In this document: piece after piece, positions 8,616-16,733 of the stretch
How positions within the stretch are numbered: position 1 is the stretch's first letter
How the letters are laid out: each line of letters begins with the position of its first letter
NCBI RefSeq assembly: GCF_029813835.1
Contig: NZ_JARVKV010000068.1
Location: 1 to 36,910 of the forward strand
Direction: 5' to 3'
From: Streptomyces sp. DH37
GTDB taxonomy: Bacteria > Actinomycetota > Actinomycetes > Streptomycetales > Streptomycetaceae
DNA length: 36,910 nucleotides
Made by a program: the position numbers and the translations under genes
Notes under the pieces: generated by a model
Databases searched by the model: none
Seen by the model: the letters and a program-made list of their open reading frames with translations, nothing else
What the model was told of the DNA's origin: nothing

Positions 8616-10331
8616 TCACAGCGGCTGGAGCGGCACGATGTCCGGGGCGCCCAGGCGCGCGGCGTCGGCGGTCTGGTCGTCGGGCTGGCGCTGGGACTCC
8701 CGCTCGGCCTCGACCCGCTTCTCGTAGTGGGCGACCTCCCGTTCGACCTGGTCGGCGTCCCAGCCGAGCACCGGGGCCATCAGCTCGGCGCACTCGCGGG
8801 CGCTGCGCGTGCCGCGGTCGAAGGTCTCGATGGAGATGCGGGTGCGGCGGGTGAGGACGTCGTCCAGGTGGCGCGCGCCCTCGTGGGTGCAGGCGTACAC
8901 CACCTCGGCCCTGAGGTAGTCGTCCGCGCACGGCAGCGGCTCGCCCAGGCTCGGGTCGCCGGCGATCAGCTCCAGCACCTCGTCGGTCAGCGAGCCGTAC
9001 CGGTTGAGCAGGTGCTCCACGCGCGCCACGTGCAGTCCGGTGCGGGCGGCGATGCGGGCGCGGGCGTTCCACATCGCGTGGTAGCCCTCGGCGCCGACCA
9101 GCGGCACCTCCTCGGTGGTGCACTCGGCGACGCGGTGGTCGAGTCCGTGGACGGCCGCGTCGACCGCGTCCTTGGCCATCACCCGGTACGTCGTGTACTT
9201 GCCGCCCGCCACGACCACCAGGCCCGGCACCGGGTGGGCGACGGTGTGCTCGCGCGACAGCATGCTGGTGGCCTCCGACTCCCCGGCCAGCAGCGGACGC
9301 AGCCCGGCGTACACGCCCTCCACGTCGTCGCGGGTGAGCGGCACGGCCAGCACGGAGTTGACGTGGTCGAGCAGGTAGTCGATGTCGGCGCTGGAGGCCG
9401 CCGGGTGGGCCTTGTCCAGGTCCCAGTCGGTGTCGGTGGTGCCGACGATCCAGTGCCGCCCCCAGGGGATGACGAACAGCACGCTCTTCTCGGTGCGCAG
9501 GATCAGCCCGGTGGTGGAGTGGATGCGGTCCCTGGGCACCACCAGGTGGATGCCCTTGGAGGCGCGGACGTGGAACTGCCCGCGCTCGGCGGTCAGCCGC
9601 TGGGTGTCGTCGGTCCACACCCCGGTGGCGTTGACCACCTGCCTGGCGCGGATCTCGTACACGCCGCCCTGCTCCAGGTCCTCCACCCGGGCGCCGACCA
9701 CGCGTTCGCCCTCGCGCAGGAAGCCGACGACCCGCGCCCGGTTGGCGGCGTGGGCGCCGTAGGCGGCGGCGGTGCGCACCAGGGTGGCGACGTAGCGGGC
9801 GTCGTCCATCTGCGCGTCGTAGTACTGCAGGGCGCCCACCAGCGCGTCCTTGCGCAGGGCGGGCGCGACCCGCAGGGCCTGGCGGCGCGTCAGGTGCCGG
9901 TGGTGGGGCAGCCCGCGACCGCGTCCGGACGCCGTGGCGAGCACGTCGTACAGCGCCACGCCGGAGCCCGCGTACAGCCGCTCCCAGCCCCGGTGCCGGA
10001 GCGGGTAGAGGAAGGGGACGGGCTTGACCAGGTGGGGGGCGATCCGCTGCAGCAGCAGCCCGCGCTCCTTGAGCGCCTCGCGCACCAGCGCGAAGTCCAG
10101 CATCTCCAGGTAGCGCAGCCCGCCGTGGATCAGCTTGCTGGAGCGGCTGGAGGTGCCCGAGGCCCAGTCGCGGGCCTCGACGATCCCGGTCGTCAGCCCG
10201 CGGGTCACCGCGTCCAGGGCGGTGCCGGCGCCGACCACTCCGCCGCCGACGACCAGTACGTCCAGTTCGTGCTCCGACATGCGGGCGAGCGCCTCGGCCC
10301 GCTCGGCCGGTCCCAGTGCCGCTGTCCTCAC
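8616..10331 (-). CDS. glpD: Aerobic glycerol-3-phosphate dehydrogenase
   Basis: A 571-residue FAD enzyme that oxidises sn-glycerol-3-phosphate to dihydroxyacetone phosphate at the membrane, feeding electrons to quinone. The FAD-binding motif VVGGGVVGAGTALDAVTRGL is near the N-terminus. It is followed by GTSSRSSKLIHGGLRYLE and, later, VGTTDTDWDLDK and VVAGGKYTTYRVMAKDA, all GlpD family blocks. The C-terminal domain holds the CADDYLRAEVVYACTHEGARHLDD segment. The start is GTG at 10331 because GGGAGG lies five bases upstream and the resulting N-terminus (VRTAALGPAERAEAL) resembles other Streptomyces GlpD proteins; the frame is open further upstream. No glpF or glpK is adjacent, so the gene is separate from the glycerol uptake operon. 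Confidence 0.93.
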   Translation of the reverse strand: MRTAALGPAERAEALARMSEHELDVLVVGGGVVGAGTALDAVTRGLTTGIVEARDWASGTSSRSSKLIHGGLRYLEMLDFALVREALKERGLLLQRIAPHLVKPVPFLYPLRHRGWERLYAGSGVALYDVLATASGRGRGLPHHRHLTRRQALRVAPALRKDALVGALQYYDAQMDDARYVATLVRTAAAYGAHAANRARVVGFLREGERVVGARVEDLEQGGVYEIRARQVVNATGVWTDDTQRLTAERGQFHVRASKGIHLVVPRDRIHSTTGLILRTEKSVLFVIPWGRHWIVGTTDTDWDLDKAHPAASSADIDYLLDHVNSVLAVPLTRDDVEGVYAGLRPLLAGESEATSMLSREHTVAHPVPGLVVVAGGKYTTYRVMAKDAVDAAVHGLDHRVAECTTEEVPLVGAEGYHAMWNARARIAARTGLHVARVEHLLNRYGSLTDEVLELIAGDPSLGEPLPCADDYLRAEVVYACTHEGARHLDDVLTRRTRISIETFDRGTRSARECAELMAPVLGWDADQVEREVAHYEKRVEAERESQRQPDDQTADAARLGAPDIVPLQPL

Positions 10332-10533
10332 CACTGCCTCCCTGATGCCCCGGTCGGATGACCCGTCCTTGCCTGCCCTGGCCCCTACCCGTTCGTCCCC
10401 CGAACCCACGACTTCGACCCGAGGAGACACCGCTCCGCACGCAATCCACCATATCTGTCATATATGCGCTTAACCTGACATCGCCCTATGAGCCAGCCCG
10501 ACGAGCCAGTCGACAGGGGAAGGACGTCGCCTC
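10332..10533. promoter_or_regulatory. Divergent promoter region, glpD / nucleotide-sugar dehydrogenase
   Basis: This 202-base gap separates two divergent genes and contains an AT-rich island at about 10445-10475 (CATATCTGTCATATATG then CTTAAC), unusual for this genome. CATATATG is an 8-base palindrome. No convincing -35/-10 pair with standard spacing could be fixed on either strand, so this is called a regulatory region on composition and gene orientation only. Confidence 0.5.
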
Positions 10534-11796
10534 ATGCCCGCAGATCTCGCCGTCCTCGGTCTGGGTCATCTGGGCCTTCCCGCGGCTCAGGCCGCCACGG
10601 CCGCCGGCATCGGCACCATCGGCTACGACCCCGACGAGCGCGCCGTCCGCGAGCTAGGCGCGGGACGTCCCCCGGCGAGCGGCGGGCTGTCGGCGGCCGA
10701 GGTGCGCCGGATGGTCTCGGCCGGCTTCCGCGCGACCTCGGACCCGTCCGTGCTGGGCCGGGTCCGCACCGCCCTGATCTGCGCCCCCACCCCGCTGGGC
10801 GAGGACCGGGCCCTGGACCTGAGCGCGGTGCGGGCGGCGGCGGTCACGCTCGGCGAGCGGCTGCGCCCGCGGACCACGGTCGTGGTGGAGTCCACCGTCC
10901 ATCCCGGCGGCACGGAGGAGTACGTCGCCCCGCTGCTGGAGAAGGCCTCGGGGCTGCGGGCCGGGCACGACTTCCACCTGGCCTGCGCCCCCTCCCGCCT
11001 CGACCCCGGGAACCGCTCCCACGGCTACGCCAACACCCCGCGGGTCATCGGCGGGCTGACCCCGGCCTGCACCGAAGCCGCCGCCGCCTTCTACGGGCGG
11101 CTGACCGAGAAGGTGGTGCGGGCGCGCGGCCTGCGCGAGGCCGAGATGACGGCCGTGCTGGAGACCAACTTCCGGCACGTGAACATCGCCCTGGCCAACG
11201 AGATGGCCGTGCTCTGCCACGACCTGGGCGTGGACCTGTGGGACGTGATCCGCTGCGCGGAGACCAAGCCGTTCGGCTTCCAGGCCTTCCGGCCCGGACC
11301 GGGCGTCGGCGGCCACGGCACCCCCGTCGACCCCGCCTGCCTGGACCGCGGCGGACGCACCCCGGGCTACCCGCTGCGCCTGGTCGAGGTCGCCCAGGAG
11401 GCCAACGCCCGGATGCCGCGCTACGTGGCCCAGCGCGCGGCGACGCTGCTGAACGAGCACGGCAAGTCGGCCCGCGGCGCCCGCGTCCTGCTGCTGGGCG
11501 TCACCTACAAGCCCGACCTGGCCGACCAGGAGGGCTCCCCGGCGCCCGAGATCGCCCTGCGGCTGATGGAACTGGGGGCCCAGATCGGCTACCACGACCC
11601 GCACGTACCGCAGTGGCGGGTGGCGGGCCGCCCCGTTCCGCGGGCCGACTCCCTCTACGAGTCCGCCGCCGCGGCCGACCTCACCCTCCTGCTCCAGCAC
11701 CACCGCGTCTACGACCTGCAGAGCCTGTCGGCCAAGGCGCAGCTCCTGCTGGACACCCGCGGCGCCAGCCCGACGGGGGCGGCCCACCGGCTGTGA
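10534..11796 (+). CDS. Nucleotide-sugar dehydrogenase homologue lacking the catalytic cysteine
   Basis: A 420-residue protein of the UDP-glucose/UDP-ManNAc dehydrogenase family, closest in motif style to WecC/TviB. The N-terminal Rossmann motif is LAVLGLGHLGLP, followed by ICAPTPLGEDRALDLSAV and VVESTVHPGGTEEYV. The central domain has ETNFRHVNIALANEMAVLC, and the C-terminal domain has VLLLGVTYKPDLADQEGSPAPEI. Active family members have GGHCxxVDP, where Cys attacks the aldehyde intermediate; here the sequence is GVGGHGTPVDP with Gly262 in that place (codon GGC at 11317). Oxidation to the uronic acid by the usual route is therefore unlikely. No sugar-nucleotide or glycosyltransferase gene is nearby. 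The start ATG has GAAGGA nine bases upstream. It could be an aldehyde-forming or epimerase-type enzyme, or a binding protein. Confidence 0.85.
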   Translation: MPADLAVLGLGHLGLPAAQAATAAGIGTIGYDPDERAVRELGAGRPPASGGLSAAEVRRMVSAGFRATSDPSVLGRVRTALICAPTPLGEDRALDLSAVRAAAVTLGERLRPRTTVVVESTVHPGGTEEYVAPLLEKASGLRAGHDFHLACAPSRLDPGNRSHGYANTPRVIGGLTPACTEAAAAFYGRLTEKVVRARGLREAEMTAVLETNFRHVNIALANEMAVLCHDLGVDLWDVIRCAETKPFGFQAFRPGPGVGGHGTPVDPACLDRGGRTPGYPLRLVEVAQEANARMPRYVAQRAATLLNEHGKSARGARVLLLGVTYKPDLADQEGSPAPEIALRLMELGAQIGYHDPHVPQWRVAGRPVPRADSLYESAAAADLTLLLQHHRVYDLQSLSAKAQLLLDTRGASPTGAAHRL

Positions 11797-11827
11797 GGGC
11801 GCCCGTCCCGCCGGACCCGGTGCGCCC

Positions 11828-11878
11828 GTGAGGGGCCGGGCCCGGCGGACGGATCGTCCACCGGGCCCGGCCCCTCAC
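11828..11878. terminator. Strong bidirectional terminator
   Basis: Perfect 18-base arms (GTGAGGGGCCGGGCCCGG at 11828-11845 and its complement at 11861-11878) flank an inner GGACG-GAT-CGTCC stem. The whole structure is a 23-bp hairpin with one mismatch. It lies between convergent genes (dehydrogenase homologue and guaB3-like) and can serve both. Confidence 0.85.
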
Positions 11879-11907
11879 GTCACGCGTACGCGCGCCCGCG
11901 CCCGCCG

Positions 11908-13017
11908 TCAGCGGCTGACCGTGACCTCCACGCGCTGGAACTCCTTGAGCTCCGAGTAGCCCGTGGTGGCCATGGCCCGGCGCAGGGCGCCGAAGAAGTT
12001 CATGTAGCCGTCGGGGCTGTGCGAGGGGCCGAGCAGGATCTCCTCGGTGGTGCCGACCGTGCCGAGGTTGACGCGCCTGCCGCGCGGCACGTCCTCGTGG
12101 ACGGCCTCCATGCCCCAGTGGTGCCCGTGGCCGGGCGCGTCGACGGCGCGGGCCAGCGGGGAGCCCATCATCACCGCGTCCGCGCCGCAGGCGATGGCCT
12201 TGGGCAGGTCGCCGGACCAGCCCACGCCGCCGTCGGCGATGACGTGGACGTACCGGCCGCCGGACTCGTCCAGGTAGTCGCGGCGGGCCGCCGCCACGTC
12301 GGCGACGGCGGTGGCCATCGGCACCTGGATGCCCAGCACGTTGCGGGTGGTGTGCGCGGCGCCGCCGCCGAAACCGACGAGCACGCCCGCCGCGCCGGTG
12401 CGCATCAGGTGCAGCGCGGCGGTGTACGTGGCGCAGCCGCCCACGATGACGGGGACGTCGAGCTCGTAGATGAACTGCTTGAGGTTGAGCGGCTCGGCCG
12501 CCGAGGAGACGTGCTCGGCGGAGACGGTGGTGCCGCGGATGACGAAGATGTCCACGCCCGCGTCCACGACCGCCTTGGAGAACTGCACGGTGCGCTGCGG
12601 CGACAGCGCGGCGGCCGTCACCACGCCGGAGTCGCGGACCTCCTTGATCCGCTGCCCGATCAGCTCCTCCTTGACGGGGGCGGAGTAGATCTCCTGGAGC
12701 CGGCGGGTCGCCGCGTCCTCGTCCAGCTCGGCGATCTCGTGGAGCAGCGGCTCGGGGTCCTCGTAACGCGTCCACAGGCCCTCGAGGTTGAGCACCCCCA
12801 GGCCGCCCAGCTCACCGATGCGGATCGCGGTGCGCGGTGAGACGACCGAGTCCATCGGCGCGGCCAGGAACGGCAGCTCGAAGCGGTAGGCGTCGATCTG
12901 CCAGGCGATCGAGACCTCCTTCGGGTCCCGCGTGCGGCGGCTGGGCACCACGGCGATGTCGTCGAAGGCGTACGCCCGCCTCCCGCGCTTGCCGCGGCCG
13001 ATCTCGATCTCAGTCAC
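11908..13017 (-). CDS. guaB3: GuaB3-family IMP dehydrogenase-related protein
   Basis: A 369-residue TIM-barrel protein of the IMPDH/GMP reductase superfamily without CBS domains. Barrel motifs are clear: FLAAPMDSVVSP, VPVIVGGCATYTAALHLM, GVLVGFGGGAAHTTRNVLG, HVIADGGVGWSGDLPKAIACGADAVMMGSPLA. In place of the IMPDH loop GSICTT there is FVIRGTTVSAEH, so the catalytic cysteine is missing at the expected spot. Family members sit next to guaB in many actinobacteria and are annotated as IMPDH-related with unsettled activity. The start is GTG with AGGAAGG nine bases upstream. It lies 73 bases after guaB on the same strand and is probably co-transcribed with it. Confidence 0.87.
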   Translation of the reverse strand: MTEIEIGRGKRGRRAYAFDDIAVVPSRRTRDPKEVSIAWQIDAYRFELPFLAAPMDSVVSPRTAIRIGELGGLGVLNLEGLWTRYEDPEPLLHEIAELDEDAATRRLQEIYSAPVKEELIGQRIKEVRDSGVVTAAALSPQRTVQFSKAVVDAGVDIFVIRGTTVSAEHVSSAAEPLNLKQFIYELDVPVIVGGCATYTAALHLMRTGAAGVLVGFGGGAAHTTRNVLGIQVPMATAVADVAAARRDYLDESGGRYVHVIADGGVGWSGDLPKAIACGADAVMMGSPLARAVDAPGHGHHWGMEAVHEDVPRGRRVNLGTVGTTEEILLGPSHSPDGYMNFFGALRRAMATTGYSELKEFQRVEVTVSR

Positions 13018-13090
13018 GTCCTGTGCCCTTCCTACGGTCTACGCCCCCAGTATCCCCGAGCGGGACACCGGGGGCGCGCACCGGGGCCGC

Positions 13091-14602
13091 TCAGCGCCGG
13101 GAGTAGTTCGGCGCCTCGGTCGTCATCTGGACGTCGTGCGGGTGGCTCTCCTTGAGCCCGGCCGCGGTGATGCGCACGAACCGGCCCTTGGCCTTCATCT
13201 CCGGGACGGTCCGGCCGCCGACGTAGAACATCGACTGCCGCAGGCCGCCGACGAGCTGGTGCACCACCGCGCCCAGCGGGCCGCGGTAGGGGACCTGGCC
13301 CTCGACGCCCTCGGGGACGAGCTTGTCGTCGGCGGCGACCGTCTCCTGGAAGTAGCGGTCCTTGGAGTACGACCTGGCCTGCCCGCGCGACTGCATCGCG
13401 CCCAGCGAGCCCATGCCGCGGTAGGACTTGAACTGCTTGCCGTTGATGAACAGCAGCTCGCCCGGCGACTCCTCGCAGCCCGCCAGCAGACTGCCGAGCA
13501 TCACCGTGTCGGCGCCGGCGACCAGGGCCTTGGCGATGTCGCCGCTGTACTGCAGGCCGCCGTCGCCGATGACCGGGACGCCGGCCTCCTGCGCGGCGAG
13601 CGCGGCCTCGTAGATGGCGGTGACCTGCGGGACGCCGATGCCGGCGACCACGCGGGTGGTGCAGATCGAGCCCGGTCCGACGCCGACCTTGACGCCGTCG
13701 GCGCCGGAGTCGATCAGCGCCCTGGCGCCGTCGCGGGTGGCGACGTTGCCGCCGATCACGTCGACCGAGGAGTTGGACTTGATCTTGGCGACCATCTCGC
13801 CGACCAGCCTGGAGTGACCGTGCGCGGTGTCCACGACGATGAAGTCGGCGCCCGCCTCGATCAGGGCCTGGGCCCGCTCGAAGGCGTCGCCGGCCACGCC
13901 GACCGCCGCGCCGACGATGAGGCGGCCCTCGGCGTCCTTGGCGGCGTTGGGGTACTTCTCGGCCTTGACGAAGTCCTTGACGGTGATCAGGCCCTTGAGG
14001 ACGCCCCCGTCGTCGACCAGCGGCAGCTTCTCGATCTTGTGGCGGCGCAGCAGCTCCATCGCGTCCGCCCGCGAGATGCCCACCTTGCCGGTGACCAGCG
14101 GCATCGGCGTCATGACCTCGCGGACCTCGCGGCTGCGGTCCGTCTCGAAGGCCATGTCGCGGTTGGTGACGATGCCCAGCAGCCTGCCCGACGTGTCGGT
14201 GACCGGCACGCCGCTGATCCGGAAGCGGCCGCACAGCTCGTCCGCCTCGCGCAGCGTGGCGTCGGGGCGGATGGTGATCGGGTCGGTGACCATGCCCGAC
14301 TCCGACCGTTTGACCCGGTCGACCTGGTTGGCCTGGTCCTCGATCGACAGGTTGCGGTGCAGCACGCCGACGCCGCCCTGCCGGGCCATGGCGATCGCCA
14401 TGCGGGCCTCGGTGACCTTGTCCATCGCCGCCGAGATCAGCGGGATGTTCACCTTCACGTTGCGCGAGACGTACGAGGAGGTGTCGATGTCCTGCGGGGC
14501 CATGTCCGACTCGCCCGGCAGCAGCAGCACGTCGTCGTAGGTCAGCCCGAGCGCCGCGAACTTCGCGGGTACCCCGTCCGCACTGCCGACGTTGTCCGTC
14601 AT
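13091..14602 (-). CDS. guaB: IMP dehydrogenase
   Basis: A 503-residue enzyme converting IMP to XMP with NAD+, the committed step of GTP synthesis. The barrel begins LTYDDVLLLPGESDMAP and carries the catalytic loop GVGPGSICTTR with Cys314. The mobile flap is near GSLGAMQSRGQARSYSKDRY. Two CBS domains are inserted at about residues 105-220 (MVTDPITI and VMTPMPLVT mark their starts). I took the ATG at 14602, giving MTDNVGSADG, over an ATG at 14614; both have GGAAGG-type sites upstream, so the choice is not certain. It follows the ECF sigma gene by 134 bases and precedes the GuaB3-like gene. Confidence 0.95.
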   Translation of the reverse strand: MTDNVGSADGVPAKFAALGLTYDDVLLLPGESDMAPQDIDTSSYVSRNVKVNIPLISAAMDKVTEARMAIAMARQGGVGVLHRNLSIEDQANQVDRVKRSESGMVTDPITIRPDATLREADELCGRFRISGVPVTDTSGRLLGIVTNRDMAFETDRSREVREVMTPMPLVTGKVGISRADAMELLRRHKIEKLPLVDDGGVLKGLITVKDFVKAEKYPNAAKDAEGRLIVGAAVGVAGDAFERAQALIEAGADFIVVDTAHGHSRLVGEMVAKIKSNSSVDVIGGNVATRDGARALIDSGADGVKVGVGPGSICTTRVVAGIGVPQVTAIYEAALAAQEAGVPVIGDGGLQYSGDIAKALVAGADTVMLGSLLAGCEESPGELLFINGKQFKSYRGMGSLGAMQSRGQARSYSKDRYFQETVAADDKLVPEGVEGQVPYRGPLGAVVHQLVGGLRQSMFYVGGRTVPEMKAKGRFVRITAAGLKESHPHDVQMTTEAPNYSRR

Positions 14603-14736
14603 GACGCCTTCCATGGCACCTTCCCCAATACTCTTGCCCGGCGCGGACGTCCATGCTAACGGGCCCGGAGGGGGCCTCGTGCCGTCGGCGGGACCACCGC
14701 CGGACGGCCCGCCGGATCACTGTGAACGGCCCCGGA

Positions 14737-15333
14737 TCACTGCTCCGCGAGGGCGCGCAGTCGCGACAGGGCTCGATGCTGGGCAACGCGTACGGCCCCC
14801 GGGGACATTCCGAGCATCTGCCCGGTCTCCTCGGCGGTGAGCCCGACCGCGACCCTCAGCAGCACCAGCTCGCGCTGGTGCTCGGGGAGGTTGGCCAGCA
14901 GTTTCCTCGCCCACTCCGCGTCGCTGCTCAGCAGGGCCCGCTCCTCCGGGCCGAGCGAGTCGTCGGGCCGCTCGGGCATCTCGTCGGAGGGCACCGCCGT
15001 GCTCCCGGGCCCGCGCATGGCGGCCCGCTGGAGGTCGGCGACCTTGTGCTGGGCGATGGCGACCACGAACGCCTCGAAGGGCTTGCCGGTGTCGCGGTAG
15101 CGCGGCAGCGCGCACAGCACCGCCAGGCAGACCTCCTGCGCCAGGTCGTCCACGAAGTGCCGGGCGTCACCGGGGAGCCGGGTCAGCCGCGTCCTGCAGT
15201 AGCGCAGGGCGAGCGGGTGGACGCGGGCCAGGAGGTCGTGGGTGGCCTGTTCGTCCCCCTCGACCGCGCGCTGGACGAGGGCACCGATCTCACCGTGGCC
15301 GTCGGCCGCGGGTGGCGTCTCGTCGTCACGCAT
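14737..15333 (-). CDS. shbA: ECF-type RNA polymerase sigma factor (ShbA/SigD-like)
   Basis: A sigma factor of about 198 residues with region 2 (LALRYCRTRL to DDLAQEVCLAVLCALPRYRDTGKPFEAFVVAIAQHKVADLQRAA) and region 4 (LPEHQRELVLLRVAVGLTAEETGQMLGMSPGAVRVAQHRALSRLRAL). It sits between bldM and guaB. In Streptomyces this position belongs to ShbA, reported to drive the principal sigma gene hrdB; in mycobacteria it is SigD. The symbol rests on this context plus similarity. The start is uncertain. ATG at 15333 gives MRDDETPP but has no clear ribosome site; GTG at 15423 has GGGAGG nine bases upstream and adds 30 residues. No anti-sigma gene is adjacent. Confidence 0.82.
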   Translation of the reverse strand: MRDDETPPAADGHGEIGALVQRAVEGDEQATHDLLARVHPLALRYCRTRLTRLPGDARHFVDDLAQEVCLAVLCALPRYRDTGKPFEAFVVAIAQHKVADLQRAAMRGPGSTAVPSDEMPERPDDSLGPEERALLSSDAEWARKLLANLPEHQRELVLLRVAVGLTAEETGQMLGMSPGAVRVAQHRALSRLRALAEQ

Positions 15334-15734
15334 CGGTCCATGGTGCACCCGGTGCGGCCGTTCCGCCGCACCCCGTCCGTGGTTGTGCACTGAAGCGTTA
15401 TGGGCAGGGGCACTGGCTGTCACGTCCCGCGCCCTCCCCTCACGCCTGGCCGTCACGTCCCCGAGGAACTCCATACACCCAGGATGCGGCACACCGGAGA
15501 TTACGGCACCGGACCGTCTCCCGGAGGCCCCGCCACCCGGGGTTCCGGGACCGGCGGGGACCTCCCCCGGGCGCACCGCGCGCACGGCGCGCACGACCGG
15601 CCGCGGGGCGGGGAGCCCTCCGGCTCCACCGCTCCGGCGCCATCGGGCGTCCGCGGCCCGGGGGGACGGACGGACCGGCGGACGGACTCGCGATCGGATC
15701 CACCGCGGGATCCGCGGACGGACCGGCGGGCGGG
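15334..15734. other. Sigma factor upstream region and bldM downstream region
   Basis: These 401 bases lie between the sigma factor start and the bldM stop. They hold the possible extended N-terminus of the sigma factor (to 15423) and presumably its promoter, which I could not define. Near 15665-15735 there is a G+C-rich block in which GGACGGACCGGCGG occurs twice and GGATCC occurs twice around CCGCGG. No ORF with convincing codon use and no clear terminator for bldM were seen. Confidence 0.5.
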
Positions 15735-16346
15735 CTAGCGGACGAGTCCCCAGCGGAAGCCGAGCGCCACGGCGTGGGCCCGGTCGGAGGCCCCGAGCTT
15801 CTTGAACAGCCGTCGCGCATGGGTTTTCACCGTGTCCTCGGACAGGAACAGCTCGCGTCCGATCTCGGCGTTGGAGCGGCCGTGGCTCATGCCCTCCAGC
15901 ACCTGGATCTCACGGGCGGTGAGCGTCGGCGCGGCGCCCATCTCGGCCGAGCGCAGCCGCCGCGGCGCCAGCCGCCAGGTGGGGTCGGCCAGCGCCTGGG
16001 TGACCGTGGCCCGCAGCTCGGCGCGCGAGGCGTCCTTGTGCAGGTAGCCGCGGGCGCCGGCGGCGACGGCGAGCGCGACGCCGTCCAGGTCCTCCGCCAC
16101 GGTCAGCATGATGATGCGCGCGCCGGGGTCGGCCGACAGCAGGCGCCGTACGGTCTCGACACCGCCCAGACCGGGCATCCGCACGTCCATCAGGATGAGA
16201 TCGGAGCGGTCGGCGCCCCAGCGGCGAAGGACTTCCTCGCCGTTGGCCGCCGTCGTCACACGTTCGACGCCGGGCACGGTCGCGACCGCGCGGCGCAGCG
16301 CCTCTCGGGCAAGCGGGGAGTCGTCGCAGACGAGGACGGAAGTCAT
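15735..16346 (-). CDS. bldM: Developmental response regulator BldM
   Basis: A 203-residue orphan response regulator required in Streptomyces for aerial hyphae formation and sporulation. It acts as a homodimer and as a heterodimer with WhiI. The receiver domain has the acidic pair (VCDDSPLARE), the phospho-acceptor position Asp54 in LILMDVRMPG and the lysine in GYLHKDAS. The LuxR/NarL-type helix-turn-helix is at the C-terminus (LTAREIQVLEGMSHGRSNAEIGRELFLSEDTVKTHARRLFKKL). BldM is an atypical regulator in which phosphorylation of Asp54 was reported not to be essential. No histidine kinase is adjacent, as expected for an orphan. ATG has GGAGGG five bases upstream. It is divergent from whiD and has a sigma-BldN-type promoter upstream. 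Confidence 0.97.
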   Translation of the reverse strand: MTSVLVCDDSPLAREALRRAVATVPGVERVTTAANGEEVLRRWGADRSDLILMDVRMPGLGGVETVRRLLSADPGARIIMLTVAEDLDGVALAVAAGARGYLHKDASRAELRATVTQALADPTWRLAPRRLRSAEMGAAPTLTAREIQVLEGMSHGRSNAEIGRELFLSEDTVKTHARRLFKKLGASDRAHAVALGFRWGLVR

Positions 16347-16411
16347 GATCGCCCTCCGCAGCTCATGCGCATCACCTTAGGCCTCCAGGGCTGGTACGAA
16401 TCGTCACCTGT

Positions 16412-16460
16412 GCGGTTGACCGCCCCGGACATCCGTCCGGCACTTGTCTGTGTCAACCGC
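16412..16460. repeat. Nested inverted repeats in the bldM leader
   Basis: The outer arms GCGGTTGAC (16412-16420) and GTCAACCGC (16452-16460) are perfect complements 31 bases apart. Between them lies CCGGAC-ATCC-GTCCGG (16425-16440). Relative to the predicted bldM start point (near 16464) these lie in the 5' leader. They may be protein sites or form an RNA stem. The outer arms each contain a TTGAC, but no matching -10 was found. Confidence 0.6.
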
Positions 16461-16470
16461 CTCCGCACAC

Positions 16471-16498
16471 TCAACGACGGTCACCCGAAAGAGTTACG
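16471..16498 (-). promoter_or_regulatory. Sigma-BldN-type promoter of bldM
   Basis: On the minus strand CGTAAC (16498-16493) and CGTTGA (16476-16471) are separated by exactly 16 bases. This matches the sigma-BldN promoter pattern as I recall it from bldM P1 and chaplin/rodlin genes. Transcription would start near 16464, about 118 bases before the bldM ATG. The gene context makes the assignment strong, although I could not check it against a published alignment. Confidence 0.8.
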
Positions 16499-16499
16499 G

Positions 16500-16733
16500 T
16501 CTTCGGCGCCCGCTTTCAACACCCTACGTGATGGCGTCGACACGGAGGGGCTATCCCGCGCAGATCAGCAGCCGTGTCGTCATTTGCCCTGTTTGGCGGG
16601 TTTTCTTTTTATTACTCGCGTATGTCCCGTGAATCGCGAAGATACATATTTACATCTACTCATACCGTGGATGTACGGTCGTGACTGTTCTCGACTGGTT
16701 CACCAGCATCAGTTCGCTTCGAGAGGACAAGCC
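16500..16733 (+). promoter_or_regulatory. whiD upstream region with AT-rich islands
   Basis: This stretch upstream of whiD has two low-GC islands: a T-rich one at about 16601-16615 (GGTTTTCTTTTTATTA) and GATACATATTTACATCTACT at 16641-16660. Such dips are rare in the window and mark promoters here. No pair of hexamers with standard spacing stands out. GAGAGGA at 16731-16737 minus six bases serves as the whiD ribosome site. A short GCC/GGC stem before the T-rich tract could be a weak terminator-like element. Confidence 0.5.

Noticed and set aside
10445..10475. tRNA-like or integration site in the AT-rich island between glpD and the dehydrogenase homologue
   Set aside because: No cloverleaf, no direct repeat partner and no integrase are present.
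16575..16615. Factor-independent terminator before whiD (GCC/GGC stem and T-rich tract)
   Set aside because: The stem has only three or four base pairs and no rightward gene ends upstream; an AT-rich promoter region is the simpler reading.
15312..16733. A long plus-strand reading frame fused in frame upstream of whiD
   Set aside because: It crosses bldM in antisense and the intergenic promoters; the WhiD start is fixed by a ribosome site and family length.
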